A stretch of DNA of 64,000 bases from Flammeovirga yaeyamensis (GCF_018736045.1 NZ_CP076132.1:2589501-2653500); one strand, 5' to 3'; counted from the stretch's first letter, positions 39,601 through 46,799 are shown. Translations and numbers: made by a program. Notes: generated from the letters alone by a model not told the origin.

Positions 39601-42600
39601 CACCAAAGTCAATAGTACCGTTGGAATTGAAATCCCAATCCCAACGTACTATTTCATCATCAGTAACAGGAGTGATAGTTGAATTGTCAACAAAGGCAAC
39701 ATTGCTGGTCTGACAGACATTTTGATAGGTAAAGTCAGCTGTTGGGTTTGCATTGACCACTACATTGTTTTCAGTAAATGTATCAATACAGCCGTCAGCA
39801 GATGTTGTCCTTAAATTGACGATGTAGATCCCTTGTGTGGGGAAAGTATAAGTAGTCACACTATCTGTAGTCGTAATATCGTAAGTACCATCATTATCGA
39901 TATCCCATTCGAATTGAGCGATGGCTTGGTCATTGTAAATTCCAAAATCAGTTGGACGAGCATCTAAAGTTGTCGCACTTCCTTCACAGACTTCATCGTT
40001 AGTGAAATTGGCAACAGGAGTTGGGTTATAAATCACTCGAATATCATCAGACATCGTACATTCTGTCTGATTTAATGAATTATTAGTTGGGTCTATTTTA
40101 TCGATGTAATTGGAAATAATACGTGCTTCAATTCGATATAATCTACCTGTTGCAATATTTGGATTTACGGTCCATGGTGTAGAGAAACTAGGTCCATGAA
40201 TAAAAGTAACATCGGGGTCAGTACCTCCATCTGCTGCACTTATCAAAGTGCCATCTACATACCATTGATATTCTAAATCCCAATAGTACATGTATTCAGT
40301 AGTTTCAATAGTATCTGATGCATTGTATGAACTATTCCAAGCCATATCCTCCACATTCAGATTATAGCTTCCTATATCTGTACAGAGTGTAATGTCTGAA
40401 GATGAGATATCAGGACAACTTAAAACGGTCATATCTCCTGAGTAAGCAGCGGGATAAGAACAACCGTTTTCATCAATGAAAGTCAGGTTGGGAGTGAAGG
40501 TAGAAATAGGTGCACCACCTAAAGTAGAGCTATACGTAAATGTGTTAAGACTATCGGTTCCTAATTGGCCATCACCAGAAGACCATTGATAAATCGTATT
40601 GGTAATGTCTGTATTAGGATCATCTACGGGGTAGGCAACCATCTGTGTAGTCGCTGGAGCGAAACCAATTTTCTTCAATATTTCGTAGCTACCAGAAGTA
40701 CCACCTACTACAATTGATATTGGTGTGGCGGTATCCTGACAACCATGATCATCCGTAACTGTTACAGTGGCATCATAAGTACCAGGTGAATCATAATAAT
40801 GGGTAACACTTCCCGTAGTGGTGGTGGCATCTATACTTCCATCATTATCAAAATCCCATTGCCAAAGGGCAATATCTACATCGTATAAAGTATTAGTAAT
40901 ATCAAGGTCATCTCTACGTTGTGTATTTCCTGCAGTTTCATTAGCCAAATCAGTGAAACTAACAAAACCAGGACAGACGAGATTGGTCACGTTTGGAGTA
41001 AATCCGGCTTCCAATTCTCGCATGGTGGGTACCGTAAAAGATAAATCCTCATTATCAGAACACCCGTTTTCATCGGTAACTTCTACGGTTAAAGTATATG
41101 CACCAGCAGGCAGAGATAATCGAGCTTGATCATTGGTAATTGAATTAGGAGTGACCTGACCAACACCCACACCACCTGTAAAGAAATTAATTGTGGCAGT
41201 ATTTAAGTTGTAGACTTCATTGACATCTAAATCTAAATCTAAAACTGTCACTACTTCATCACAGATGTAATCAAAGCTTACAAAGTTGCTATGTGGAAGT
41301 GGAAATGAAAACTCCGGTTTCGTTACAGTAATATCGTGAGAATAGCTTGCAGAACATCCGTTTACGGTCAATTCTAATGTAATCGTATGTGCTAAACTTT
41401 GAGGTGAATTTGGGGTACTAAATACCACACCCGTCAAATCTGGTACAAGACCAGTTCCCGGAACAGTACCTGAAGCTACTGAGGCACCGTCAACAAACCA
41501 CTCATATGTAGGACTTGTTGGGCTGAACATCAAATTGGTTCCTTGGAATGTTAGTGATTGATTGACACATGCGGTGGCAGCTCCTGTCACTGTTACTGAG
41601 CCACCTGTAATTTGAATTGGTCCGAGATTTTCAGAGAAAGTACATCCACCAGCTGTTGTTACTGTTACTTGTCCATTATAATCGCCAGGAATAGGGAAAG
41701 AAGTATTTACAATACTATTATTACTTGCAAAAGTGAATTGAATGGTGGGATCTGCGATTTGTGTAAAAGTCCAAGAATAAAGTGCTCCTAAATTCCCATC
41801 TCCAGCATCAAATACTAAGTTTTGATTGATACATGTTCCTGTAGATGTTGATGGAGTTGGAGCTAAAACCGGGAGTGGACCAGGCATTACAATCGTGGTG
41901 TCTTCCACATCAGAACATCCATTAACTGGTTCTGTGGCTGTAATTCTCACATCAACGGTAGAACTTTCTGGAATTTCACCTGCTGAATAACCTGTAAAAG
42001 TAGGAAATGTACCATCTGAAGTAAAGATATAATTTTCATCTTTAGTCACCGGTGAGGTCCATGTTACTTGATCGGTAGCACCATTACCTGGAGGATCAAT
42101 TGTTACTGTCCATTGATAATCGGTATCGGTAGTCCCTAAAGAGTTATTGACGATGGTAAGGCCTGTAGGATTACAATCATCCGTAGTGATTTCGTGTTCT
42201 GCTTCGGAAGGATTGATAGTTATTGTTCGTGTGGTAGGTTGACCAGTACATCCATTGATAACTGCTCTGATACTTACTTGGAAGGTAGCAGGAAGTGGTA
42301 CTCTGTTATCATCAACAATATCACCATAATAATAAGCACCATTTCCTCCAGGGCCAACGGTTACCCAAGGCAGATTATTCGCATACTGATATTCATAAAT
42401 GATAGGGTAGTCACCTGATAATCCTAATCCAGCAGTGTCTGCATTTGTTGTTGTAGAAAAGGCCACTGTGGTACCAATACAAATGGTAGTTGGAGAAGCA
42501 TTTAATGTCGGAAAGTCAAATACTTCACCTACTTGATAAGTATAGGGAGCAGAGGTATATGAACAACCAGCATTATCGCCAATTGGATCTGTGTTTACGG

Positions 42601-44272
42601 TGTATTCAATTTCGTAAAGTCCATGAGGAAGGTTAGTGAAAGTCAGTGGGTTTGAGGTATAATTCGTTGTTACACCGGTATTGGTATTTAAAACATCCCA
42701 AGATTCAGAATTTACTGTAAATGGGTTCGCCACTGTGGCTCCATTTCGATCTGTCCAAGTAATGGATGGCGTAAAAGTATCACTTGATGGTTCACAAGCG
42801 ATAATTGGTCCTGCAATGGCAATATCGATTGGTGCTGAATAGACTTCTATGGTATTTAATGCACAATTATCGTTTGGATCACCTGTTTGAGCATCAAACC
42901 AAAGCTCAATATTATGCGTGCCAAAACCGACTACATTCAATGTGTCGGTCATTTCATTTGCTCCTTGTGCTACACCTCCATCAACTACCCAATAGAAATT
43001 GGTGACATTTTGGAGGTTGACGGCATTGACAATGACTGAAAAATTATTACTACAATAATCTACATCGTTGGCGGCAATAGATATACCGGCTTGTGGTAAA
43101 ATAGGTATCGTTTGGGTATCTGTAAAAGTACAACTGTTATCCACTACACCTTGTACATTGGCTGAGATATTGACTACTACAGGAGTAGGGTTAGGATTAC
43201 TGTAAGTGTGGGTGGCTACATCACCAATATTAATGGTTTCTATAGTTCCATCACCCCAATCCCAAGTAAGTTGGCCACCAGAAAATAGGGGATCAACTGG
43301 ATTTGGATTATAAGTGACAACATAAGTGTTACAGGTTCCTGATATCACAGCATTTTGATATAAAGTACTTACATCTCTAAAGGATATGACCTCTGTATCT
43401 GTGGATGTTCCATCACAATTATTTAATGATGAAGCTAATGTAACAGTAAAATCAGAACCTCCTCCTGAATTAAAAGTATGTGAAGCTGTAGCTGTTGAAG
43501 TGGTATCCAAGGTGCCATCACCAAAGTCCCAATAATAGGTTGGATTCACAGTATTCCCATCAACATCAGTGGATGTGGCAGTAAAAGTTACTAATTGAGA
43601 GGCGGCACAACTTAAGGTTTGAGATGTAGTAAAAGAAGTTGTAAATGGAGCTTGAACCGTTATATAATCCGTTTCTCTGTAAATAAAAGAACAACCATCG
43701 GAGCTTGAACCACTTAAAGCAACTTCAAACTGACCTGGATTATTTAAGGTAATGACTGCTGAATCGCCTGTTACGGTATATAATTGGTTATCTACTAAAA
43801 ATTCTAAGCTGTTAAAGGTACCGGGTGTGGTGTTGTAAAGAGTTATATTATCTCCAACACAGACATTGGTCCGACTGGCATAAAAAGATCCTGAAGGTTG
43901 GGTGAAAACAACTATTGAATTTACAGCTGTGTTCAATGTTACGACCCCATCTACATCGTCTGTATAAGTCACTTCAACACTGTATAACCCAGGTGTGTTG
44001 AACTGTTCGAATGGATTTGCTAAACTCGAAAAAGGGGTAGAAGTACCACCACTGACAATGGACCAAGAAAAATTAGAGTAGGTATGTCCAGCTTGTGGAC
44101 TTACACTAAACTCTACGGCTAAACCACCACAACCGTTTATAATTTGGTTGGGATCGGAGTAGACAGTACCATTATATTCTCTCACAATAGTTTGACCTAA
44201 CAAACAGTTACTTAACAATAGTAATGTACAAGTTATTATGAAGAGCAATGATCGTAATAACGACTTGTTCAT
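27629..44272 (-). CDS. Giant T9SS-secreted, PKD- and repeat-rich adhesin-like protein
   Basis: Protein of 5547 residues. A signal peptide (about 1-26, ending LLGQ) is followed by a region to about residue 1800 with PKD-type domains (for example YYWDFGDGTLDTT, WQWDFDNDGSIDATT, WFWDFGDGNTSNA). Residues about 1820-5040 hold 31-32 repeats of roughly 104 residues; the joint between units reads FYRTPxI, and a middle segment reads PFGTExIxGFxYxW. Each unit has a Cys shortly after the joint and another near its end. Then follow further PKD domains, Ig-like strands and a C-terminal domain (about 5450-5547, FAPNAFTPNGDGNNDEF...LNVYNNWGESIF) that is the gliding-motility type T9SS signal (TIGR04131/CHU_C type). 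It is probably exported by T9SS and held on the cell surface as an SprB-like adhesin. The PorP/SprF gene just upstream supports this. Low lysine and high Thr/Asn/Asp fit a secreted protein. The exact function is inferred. Confidence 0.9.
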   Translation of the reverse strand: MNKSLLRSLLFIITCTLLLLSNCLLGQTIVREYNGTVYSDPNQIINGCGGLAVEFSVSPQAGHTYSNFSWSIVSGGTSTPFSSLANPFEQFNTPGLYSVEVTYTDDVDGVVTLNTAVNSIVVFTQPSGSFYASRTNVCVGDNITLYNTTPGTFNSLEFLVDNQLYTVTGDSAVITLNNPGQFEVALSGSSSDGCSFIYRETDYITVQAPFTTSFTTSQTLSCAASQLVTFTATSTDVDGNTVNPTYYWDFGDGTLDTTSTATASHTFNSGGGSDFTVTLASSLNNCDGTSTDTEVISFRDVSTLYQNAVISGTCNTYVVTYNPNPVDPLFSGGQLTWDWGDGTIETINIGDVATHTYSNPNPTPVVVNISANVQGVVDNSCTFTDTQTIPILPQAGISIAANDVDYCSNNFSVIVNAVNLQNVTNFYWVVDGGVAQGANEMTDTLNVVGFGTHNIELWFDAQTGDPNDNCALNTIEVYSAPIDIAIAGPIIACEPSSDTFTPSITWTDRNGATVANPFTVNSESWDVLNTNTGVTTNYTSNPLTFTNLPHGLYEIEYTVNTDPIGDNAGCSYTSAPYTYQVGEVFDFPTLNASPTTICIGTTVAFSTTTNADTAGLGLSGDYPIIYEYQYANNLPWVTVGPGGNGAYYYGDIVDDNRVPLPATFQVSIRAVINGCTGQPTTRTITINPSEAEHEITTDDCNPTGLTIVNNSLGTTDTDYQWTVTIDPPGNGATDQVTWTSPVTKDENYIFTSDGTFPTFTGYSAGEIPESSTVDVRITATEPVNGCSDVEDTTIVMPGPLPVLAPTPSTSTGTCINQNLVFDAGDGNLGALYSWTFTQIADPTIQFTFASNNSIVNTSFPIPGDYNGQVTVTTAGGCTFSENLGPIQITGGSVTVTGAATACVNQSLTFQGTNLMFSPTSPTYEWFVDGASVASGTVPGTGLVPDLTGVVFSTPNSPQSLAHTITLELTVNGCSASYSHDITVTKPEFSFPLPHSNFVSFDYICDEVVTVLDLDLDVNEVYNLNTATINFFTGGVGVGQVTPNSITNDQARLSLPAGAYTLTVEVTDENGCSDNEDLSFTVPTMRELEAGFTPNVTNLVCPGFVSFTDLANETAGNTQRRDDLDITNTLYDVDIALWQWDFDNDGSIDATTTTGSVTHYYDSPGTYDATVTVTDDHGCQDTATPISIVVGGTSGSYEILKKIGFAPATTQMVAYPVDDPNTDITNTIYQWSSGDGQLGTDSLNTFTYSSTLGGAPISTFTPNLTFIDENGCSYPAAYSGDMTVLSCPDISSSDITLCTDIGSYNLNVEDMAWNSSYNASDTIETTEYMYYWDLEYQWYVDGTLISAADGGTDPDVTFIHGPSFSTPWTVNPNIATGRLYRIEARIISNYIDKIDPTNNSLNQTECTMSDDIRVIYNPTPVANFTNDEVCEGSATTLDARPTDFGIYNDQAIAQFEWDIDNDGTYDITTTDSVTTYTFPTQGIYIVNLRTTSADGCIDTFTENNVVVNANPTADFTYQNVCQTSNVAFVDNSTITPVTDDEIVRWDWDFNSNGTIDFGGTDTLAHRFPTIDFSTQLDGNGTLIGNDQVLTTTLTVTTNKGCTHSFTANSNTTLVYMFNNPDSELEAERLSDGVPNEVCLGQTMQFRDRSTVDNSNLATFIAAGDIPANVNDIVAWFWDFGDGNTSNAQDPQHLYAASGAYNVTLVVTTARGCNDVDNITVNVRENPDPEIGQDSIIVNDDVTVQLRPVASSMTNFAYQWSVLSGPTNGTVTQSALNIHNATVDTDETDFNNGESVIDIRYQLEIVDNNFPTACTTYDTVDVQFHRVPRIDLDTTLNDCGTTASYIARPFGTEIISGFNYAWTNVVTTGGTVTTTDPTLQDFTITPTSFDAGSTRIYTKYYIDVTNSIGGADRDSIEFYFYREPDYAAWDQYVPICSTADRNLYTITFNPFGTESLPHGNGYNYSWSMTNTPADHNVDPAFLGDLVNQVTTNTTDQNLSLTLTEDYFVDDSLNLSFDITLLVENTYSNTCQEDTTVTINLERIPRNFTLTDPRVDPCNLSVTLNHHTETLDFNYRWRRVSVSSGYNGANINETYNQTRSLSFTDADFANGASEFTVRMNNRVRKKNPNTGLDASPHCGLNRNIDLVFYRTPSISFTETKLGGNPCAATAEISSGTEVIPGFTYSWNQTSVTGGTLSEDALNNKDINLTVASWDLNQTIITATYELTVTNTNSPTCMDVQSYTIQFFRTPEIDYTPSSINCILTDTITANSEALSGATFFWNVNSLTGGTIDSTNNGNQYIIEVDDFDVGSHRLDAQYNLQIMNSTMSTCDDDTTFNISFFRTPDISFVQTRTDSCSLVNTLQPFGTEVIAGYNYTWRELYVNGGTVTTSSLTDQDLTVTANTFDQDTAYIVVAYELTARNTDSFGCTDVDTVEFRFYRTPNVDNYTTTVPLDSCGLYAFAYPLGQTEIINHGSGFDYTWTFDSVTGAGADGMTLPTGIMDSITNKQNDQNFGLIMPITAFASGSHEIQLTLDLHIEHSETNVTCSEDTTITLSFKRPPVIDMKEVKVDSCAYTSTLQPFGTEAVAGFNYQWQITDITGYDGNDGNPANDLTIGNLATTQDLSITITDDDFIDTESKITIALQLDVSNSLASGNTSCQDISFDTLTFYRTPIIDPAFAFNKLANCDHSGTIEPFPTNINGFVYVWTPVTVNGGAVTNTSLASRQITLDVDSFDTNSLQIDGTYRLRVFNAEVPSCFDQEDVNFEFYRTPEITFSDLTIPCAVENSSITLSTMNEAFTNNGETFIWHLDNINGGTIDSTNNNSEFIVDVDTWDANSAQIDVQYTVSISNSSAHTCDDDTTFSLTFYRQPEIQFLSTRTDSCAQVETMEAFNGESLPLFARTWRQLSVTGGAVTQNSAANDPILEVEVDTFAMHSAEITVQYELIAQNTISPTCFDTDTVEFKLYRNPDFTAYIQNDPFGLCGGLFRAQPLGMNEVINHGTGFDYQWTLDPATVTGAAGGVLISSVMDSINFYQNMQDMELQVPDSAYADGSNMIQFEMDLEIKHSNPNLAACSVTDTTILFQYLRYPDIDITETRTDSCDLSTTLQPFGTEMIGGYNYDWEITNITGYDGSTYNVGDSYTTQNTVFTVTDTDFDNTESHIAISIRLTVENQLGPADPSCTNTVNYVLNFYRTPDIQNPFLAQKAAQCDWNASASPFPTDVNGYTYVWSIDSIRNGAITDNSALAQRELLVQVDSFDNLESIMYVHYKLRVINTLSNDCFDEDTVSFVFYRTPEIQLTNLSGACQNSINVSSHNEMLNDVDFDWNQNSITGGTIVTNPVMPDGNRDVTFNVGSFNAGASQIDANYTITMLNSGASMCDDDTTFSFTLFREPEINLTYTRASNDSCSNNLTLRPYASESISGFTNNWSQLSINGGAITTSSLTNEDLTLTVDTFAINSTRIDTRYAITSFNTNSPACEDSSAISTTLYRQPDFTAFVEQRTAGDCGLSIDFYPLGLTENIAHNSGFDYTWTLDALNITGAGADGSTLPQAVLDSINNQVNDQNFSLEMPMDAFADGSNTIVVPMTIEIQNSDQNSCVASLDTSLIFYRPATIDIQQSLVDCGVENIITPYGTENVSASFNFNWTIAAVGGTISNSSLTGQDLTLNAPVFNAGSDTILVDVTLNVENAANTLCERDTAFRFYFYRQPSIVLNQNMVACDTINLISSLGTETINGFDYLWDSLSVIGGDVMINAPYSISTQNIEFAKSAFDSGSHKIVADYRLTVSNQDTLGNSICNDIENVNFTMYRTPYINVVQSLTAGDCGAQNNISLFDNETISGFNVTWTEVSVNGGTINLSSTTDQNVTFNNPVFDPASNQIDVNYTVYVENSESSTCNDTETVTFTFYRTPDATIASINPECSNTSITLNTVENYVPQFTYTWNLLNTTADNNPNTEALTSPAVSQLNNTYILNTPVDQTGFFPTGAAQMTYQYEVIVTNNLSPTCFDRDTIEANFYRMPIIAATQSLDSSACEQNNIIRPFGTEVIPNFAYNWSQVSINGGTIDTTHINNGQDVEFTVTSFDSLSHRIDVSYTVDVTNLAGSCTDTETFNFTFFRTPQTDLSMLNLSPVCRGTQVVLFPTEANNPGYQYTWNRISILTDNGIDLLSGGVYPIESGLNTHTITLDHNPAFPNTGVRVTAVYELQVMNMDNGCITSDQVTVVFDREAMLGLTSSTFNVCDDTDLTLQTVEQRPDNYNYTWTIDSIYTDNSAAISNLMNFDTSVGGALTIDTDPADFPSGATLITAVIDVDAQNQLNNNCSADTSYTVELARRPMIAFTDNHAECALDTVTIRPFGNETINGFDYTWSISSIDGFNGTTADIINGQTNNQNLSLHIDDDDFMVGRSQVEITFDLVVDNPNGPTCSDNQTHTLIFFRVPNIDFTATKAGNDSCANEITISPFSETVSDYQYAWSKLNEMNGSVSEVNTSVRDLVVNAPVFDQGETQIDVTYELQITNMNPLATSSCVTTEQVTISFFKTPVLATNLNTNVIGCGDQAMFKALTFPITADQRSNYIFEWTLNSVNGGTVDTLSRYDSLEMNRLTFDNGSGTVEVNVDVTARNAYQSTSCFSTQNDVIEFYRIPNNTLTPSSSDICEDQSIVITTGEELVRDFDYVWSLNITDDLSLNTGTIDTTSLGSGGHELTMRLPTFPNGTSYIEVEATLVTTHRVSGCADTEVTTVRFHRQPTVSLIASPITSCETGSITIRPTEGEVSNFDYTWTRTQFISDVSDDTGINLVETPSASNYEMVLSAPEFPQGAAQVTARYKLTIGNQTNPYCASTSDSIDITFFRTPEAVLGNDSLLSCGTTQFVIQPVNEEQINNFNYNWTVDQLDTDITSNDGRASVSINTNGDYAPSVMINTIPVDASYVTAHISLATQNTFSSCGTSIDQQLVTFLRTPEVTLPQTGLSGCDNSTFNVQPSEVYWSGMDYQWSLIDVTGGSVATQINLTGHRATFADPVFNDNAYEVTAKAVLNVSNRLDATCEASDTTLITFYRTPVAGFAPDNGFGCQGLLVNFNTDTSISPDPNSLYEWDFNNDGTYDDSSNGDITYTFNTIGTHTVNLRITTPSGCVSNIASYNVEVYEVPTASFTVNDICLGDVASFLNTTPQLASSGNHAIQTVEWDFDYDGNAGPNFSAYNTRTTDATYQYPEAGTFAVLVKVTNVGGCSNTFVDSIKVTPPPVLTMPTDVWICTDGSTTITPTTDVPVTYNWSTGATTPTIDVAPSTETTYTLTVTNDVGCSTTQDITIHIVPDVVEGFVMESCDTDPITFDGRIPEYPGIVQSYEWSTGETTPTIEVLETGTYTLRTIVEHESGTRCEYTHDYQATFHPNPGRVLEDTTFCFEFGDVLEIAAIEGDNFSYSWNTGETTRVVTKDRSGVFTVMVIDETHDTRCSTVDTINVNQICPPRMFAPNAFTPNGDGNNDEFLLEPAYAIDIELNVYNNWGESIFHREYSTSFEASTKGNGWDGTYKNAIMMSGNYNYTIRYVSEIDGSVIEKQGSILLIR
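33450..38830 (-). repeat. Five-unit higher-order repeat within the giant gene
   Basis: Units 1-17 of the adhesin follow the order B C D E / A B C D E / A B C D E / A B C. The C-type units are easiest to see because they have a longer HGxGFDYxW segment. The joints before the four C units lie near 38515, 36970, 35390 and 33825, so the period is about 1545-1580 bases or about 520 residues. A units carry GGTIDSTNN-like text, D units contain a GYDG-like insert, and E units read like FNKLANCDHSG. Boundaries are by eye and approximate. Confidence 0.7.
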
Positions 44273-44293
44273 AGCAATTAGTAGTATTATAAT

Positions 44294-44330
44294 CTATAAA
44301 AAGTCTTCGGGTCGTAGTCACTTTTTATAG
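44294..44330 (-). promoter_or_regulatory. Perfect hairpin between porP/sprF and the giant gene
   Basis: CTATAAAAAGT (44294-44304) and ACTTTTTATAG (44320-44330) form an 11-bp perfect stem with a 15-base loop. On the minus strand it lies about 22 bases before the start of the giant gene. It could be a partial terminator setting the ratio of the two genes, or a 5' leader structure. A second inverted repeat, GTTTCATA / TATGAAAC, lies at 44361-44392. Confidence 0.45.
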
Positions 44331-44480
44331 TCCTGGGTTAATAATTTGCTTTTTTTGGTGGTTTCATAATATACGTATGAACACTATGAAACGATTGTTA
44401 TTTAATTTACAAAAAACTACTAATTATGAAGTTTTGATGTAAGAAAAGCAAGCAAAGTAAAAATATAAATTGTACTATTC

Positions 44481-45545
44481 TTATAGAATAGGGGATGGAC
44501 AAGGTAAATCCATAGGTTTACGTTTTGGTTTTTTTCTATAGTCCTTGTACAGATTAAATGTATATTGAAGACTTATTTCATGTGAATTAGCATGCTGTTG
44601 TGGTAGGTCAGACATGGTGATATCGTAGCTATATCCAAAGTTTAGATTACCAATTTTCACACCTGTTAGCAGTACAATAGCATCGTGATTTACCGCATTG
44701 TCTTTTTCTGCTGATTTGATTAAAGGAAGACCACGATACCAAACACCTATAAGTAATGGTTGATAATGGAAATAACCTCCAATACTTAATTGATCGTTTT
44801 TGCCTTGTGATTGGTAATGTACCGCAAGGGTCATAGATTTTCTTTTGTAATCAGGAATATGCGTACGATGTCCTTTGTATTCAAGCGGTATCATATACCC
44901 ACCTTCTATTGTGATTCTTGATGGAAGAAAATTACGTTCACCTATAAATGAAATATTAGGTCTATTCATATGATAATAACCAATACCTACCCAATATTTT
45001 TCACCATAAAGCATCACTCCAGAATTTACATCTGCATAAGATCTTTGAGAATGAATAAAGGGTTCATTGGTGGCTCCACCTGTAAAACCAAAGGAATCAA
45101 GTTGATCATTGAATACCAAAGCAGCAATATCAAGTTTATTTTGACCATAGCCTACTTGCAAGCCCACATTAAGTCCTGTGTATTTATTGATAGGAATAGT
45201 ATATGAACCTGATGCAGTAAATGAGGAATGTTTTAATGGAGTTCCTTCGTTTACACCGTAGTTATCATTTTTAATAATTGCTCCAAGTGAAAACCGTTTA
45301 TATTTGAAATTATGATCGAAAGAAGCGATGAAAGACTGAATCCCTGCCGGTAATCCAACCCATTGATTTCTATAATTGACAATAGCACGGGTTTCTCCGG
45401 TACTACCTGTTAGGGCAGGATTTAAATAGAGAGGAGTAGCATAGTATTGAGAAAATTGGGTGTCTTGTGCAAATGTTTTGCCATAGGCTAATACGCTTAT
45501 AAGTATTATCAGATAGCTGCAATAGTTTTTAAAATCAGGTCTCAT
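44481..45545 (-). CDS. Type IX secretion membrane protein, PorP/SprF family
   Basis: Protein of 354 residues with a signal peptide (about 1-26, ending TFAQ) and a predicted outer-membrane beta barrel. The family's hallmark start is present: QFSQYYATPLYLNPALTG, then GETRAIVNYRNQW and ASFDHNF. SprF-like proteins are needed for export or surface attachment of particular T9SS clients with this kind of C-terminal domain. It lies 208 bases upstream of the giant gene on the same strand, and the two form a client-partner pair. In Flavobacterium the SprB/SprF order is the reverse. Confidence 0.95.
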   Translation of the reverse strand: MRPDFKNYCSYLIILISVLAYGKTFAQDTQFSQYYATPLYLNPALTGSTGETRAIVNYRNQWVGLPAGIQSFIASFDHNFKYKRFSLGAIIKNDNYGVNEGTPLKHSSFTASGSYTIPINKYTGLNVGLQVGYGQNKLDIAALVFNDQLDSFGFTGGATNEPFIHSQRSYADVNSGVMLYGEKYWVGIGYYHMNRPNISFIGERNFLPSRITIEGGYMIPLEYKGHRTHIPDYKRKSMTLAVHYQSQGKNDQLSIGGYFHYQPLLIGVWYRGLPLIKSAEKDNAVNHDAIVLLTGVKIGNLNFGYSYDITMSDLPQQHANSHEISLQYTFNLYKDYRKKPKRKPMDLPCPSPIL

Positions 45546-45785
45546 TTTTCGTAGTGGTGGTTTATCAAGAAAACGTAATCTGAAAAAAAATCGTTTCTTC
45601 GAAATGAATCTAAAAATTACACATAGTATATTTTTTAGAATTTTATTGGATTGAAAAAAAGTTCCCCAATATTTTAATTATTTAAAGTTTTTATCACTTA
45701 TGATTTACATTAAAGAAATTGTATTATTTCATGATATTGGTATTGTGGTATCAAAAAGGTTATTGATCCCACTAATTTTCTTACA
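45546..45785. other. Intergenic region upstream of the PorP/SprF gene
   Basis: This is the greater part of a 309-base gap without a gene. It is AT-rich and presumably holds the promoter for the minus-strand PorP/SprF - adhesin pair. I could not find a clear TTG / TAnnTTTG promoter in it, nor an open frame or RNA gene. Confidence 0.4.
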
Positions 45786-45831
45786 TAAAAAAACTGCTGA
45801 CCATTTTATGATAAAAATTGATCAGCAGTTT
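45786..45831 (-). terminator. Terminator after the acyltransferase gene
   Basis: AAACTGCTGA and TCAGCAGTTT form the stem. On the minus strand the second arm runs into a T-rich tract, as an intrinsic terminator. It ends the gyrB-side minus-strand unit. Confidence 0.7.
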
Positions 45832-45854
45832 ATTTTATTATTAAAGCTAACGAA

Positions 45855-46799
45855 TTAGCTATTACTTACATCTTCTTCAGGTTTTGTTTTCCATCTTTCG
45901 TGAAACCACACCCATTGATCTGGCGCTTCGCGGATAAATTTCTCTAAAGCCAATGACATATTTTGGGTATTTACTTTAATGTCTTTTTGATTATCACCTG
46001 TTCTAACCAAAGGAATTTCTTCTCTGATTTCAAGAATATGTTTACCATTTTCTTGAAGTTTTACAGCTGCAGGAATTACAGCAGCATCTGCCTTTAATGC
46101 TAACATTGCTGCACCAATTGGAGTGGCAGCAGGTTTGCCAAAGAAATCAACAAAAGTATTCTGAACTTTATTGGTATCCTGATCAATTAATAGAAAAGCC
46201 ATTCCTCCATCTTTCAACATTTTGAACATCTTGATGGAACCTCTAGGATCTGTTCTTTCTACAAAATCAGCACGTCCGTTTCGATTGCTTCTTCTATTGT
46301 TAACTACCAATTCGTTTAATTTGTCATCATGAAGTTTGGCACCAATCGCAATACAAGGATAATCGTTAAGGTTGATATAATATCCCACCATATCAAATGC
46401 ACCTCTATGACAAGTTAAGAAGACAACTCCTTTTCCTTTATCCAAAGCATTTTTAAGATGTTCTTCACCACTGATTTCCATAATTTCTTTGATATCCTCA
46501 ACAGAACTCATAGAAGGGTAGCGGATAATATCCGTAAAATTTTTACCAAGATTTTTAAAAACCCTTTTAGTAATTGATTTAGCTTCTTTTTCTGATAATT
46601 CATCACCATAAGCATATTTTAAATGCTTAATGGATAAATTTCTTGTGCCAGGCATTACATGATAGGCAAAGCCACCCAACATAGAAAACTTCCACATCAA
46701 AAGTTTTCTTGGAATTAGATTCGCCACTTTTAAAAAGAAGATCACGGCCCAATAGATGAGCTCATATTTTACTTTTTTCCAACCTTTGTGTTGACTCAT
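45855..46799 (-). CDS. LpxL/HtrB-like lysophospholipid acyltransferase family protein
   Basis: Protein of 314 residues with one N-terminal hydrophobic segment (about 13-33). The acyltransferase HX4D motif is HRGAFD (His near 129). The downstream blocks typical of lipid A acyltransferases are also present: LLIDQDTNKVQNTFVDFFGKPAATP and AAVIPAAVKLQENGKHILEI, with an end WFHERWKTKP. It probably adds a secondary acyl chain to lipid A or a related lipid at the inner membrane. Separated from gyrB by 111 bases and that gene's terminator. Confidence 0.9.
   Translation of the reverse strand: MSQHKGWKKVKYELIYWAVIFFLKVANLIPRKLLMWKFSMLGGFAYHVMPGTRNLSIKHLKYAYGDELSEKEAKSITKRVFKNLGKNFTDIIRYPSMSSVEDIKEIMEISGEEHLKNALDKGKGVVFLTCHRGAFDMVGYYINLNDYPCIAIGAKLHDDKLNELVVNNRRSNRNGRADFVERTDPRGSIKMFKMLKDGGMAFLLIDQDTNKVQNTFVDFFGKPAATPIGAAMLALKADAAVIPAAVKLQENGKHILEIREEIPLVRTGDNQKDIKVNTQNMSLALEKFIREAPDQWVWFHERWKTKPEEDVSNS

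Noticed and set aside
30051-43005. Several open frames of 60-103 codons on the plus strand opposite the giant gene
   Set aside because: They are shadows created by the low frequency of stop codons opposite a long repeated gene and look like no protein.
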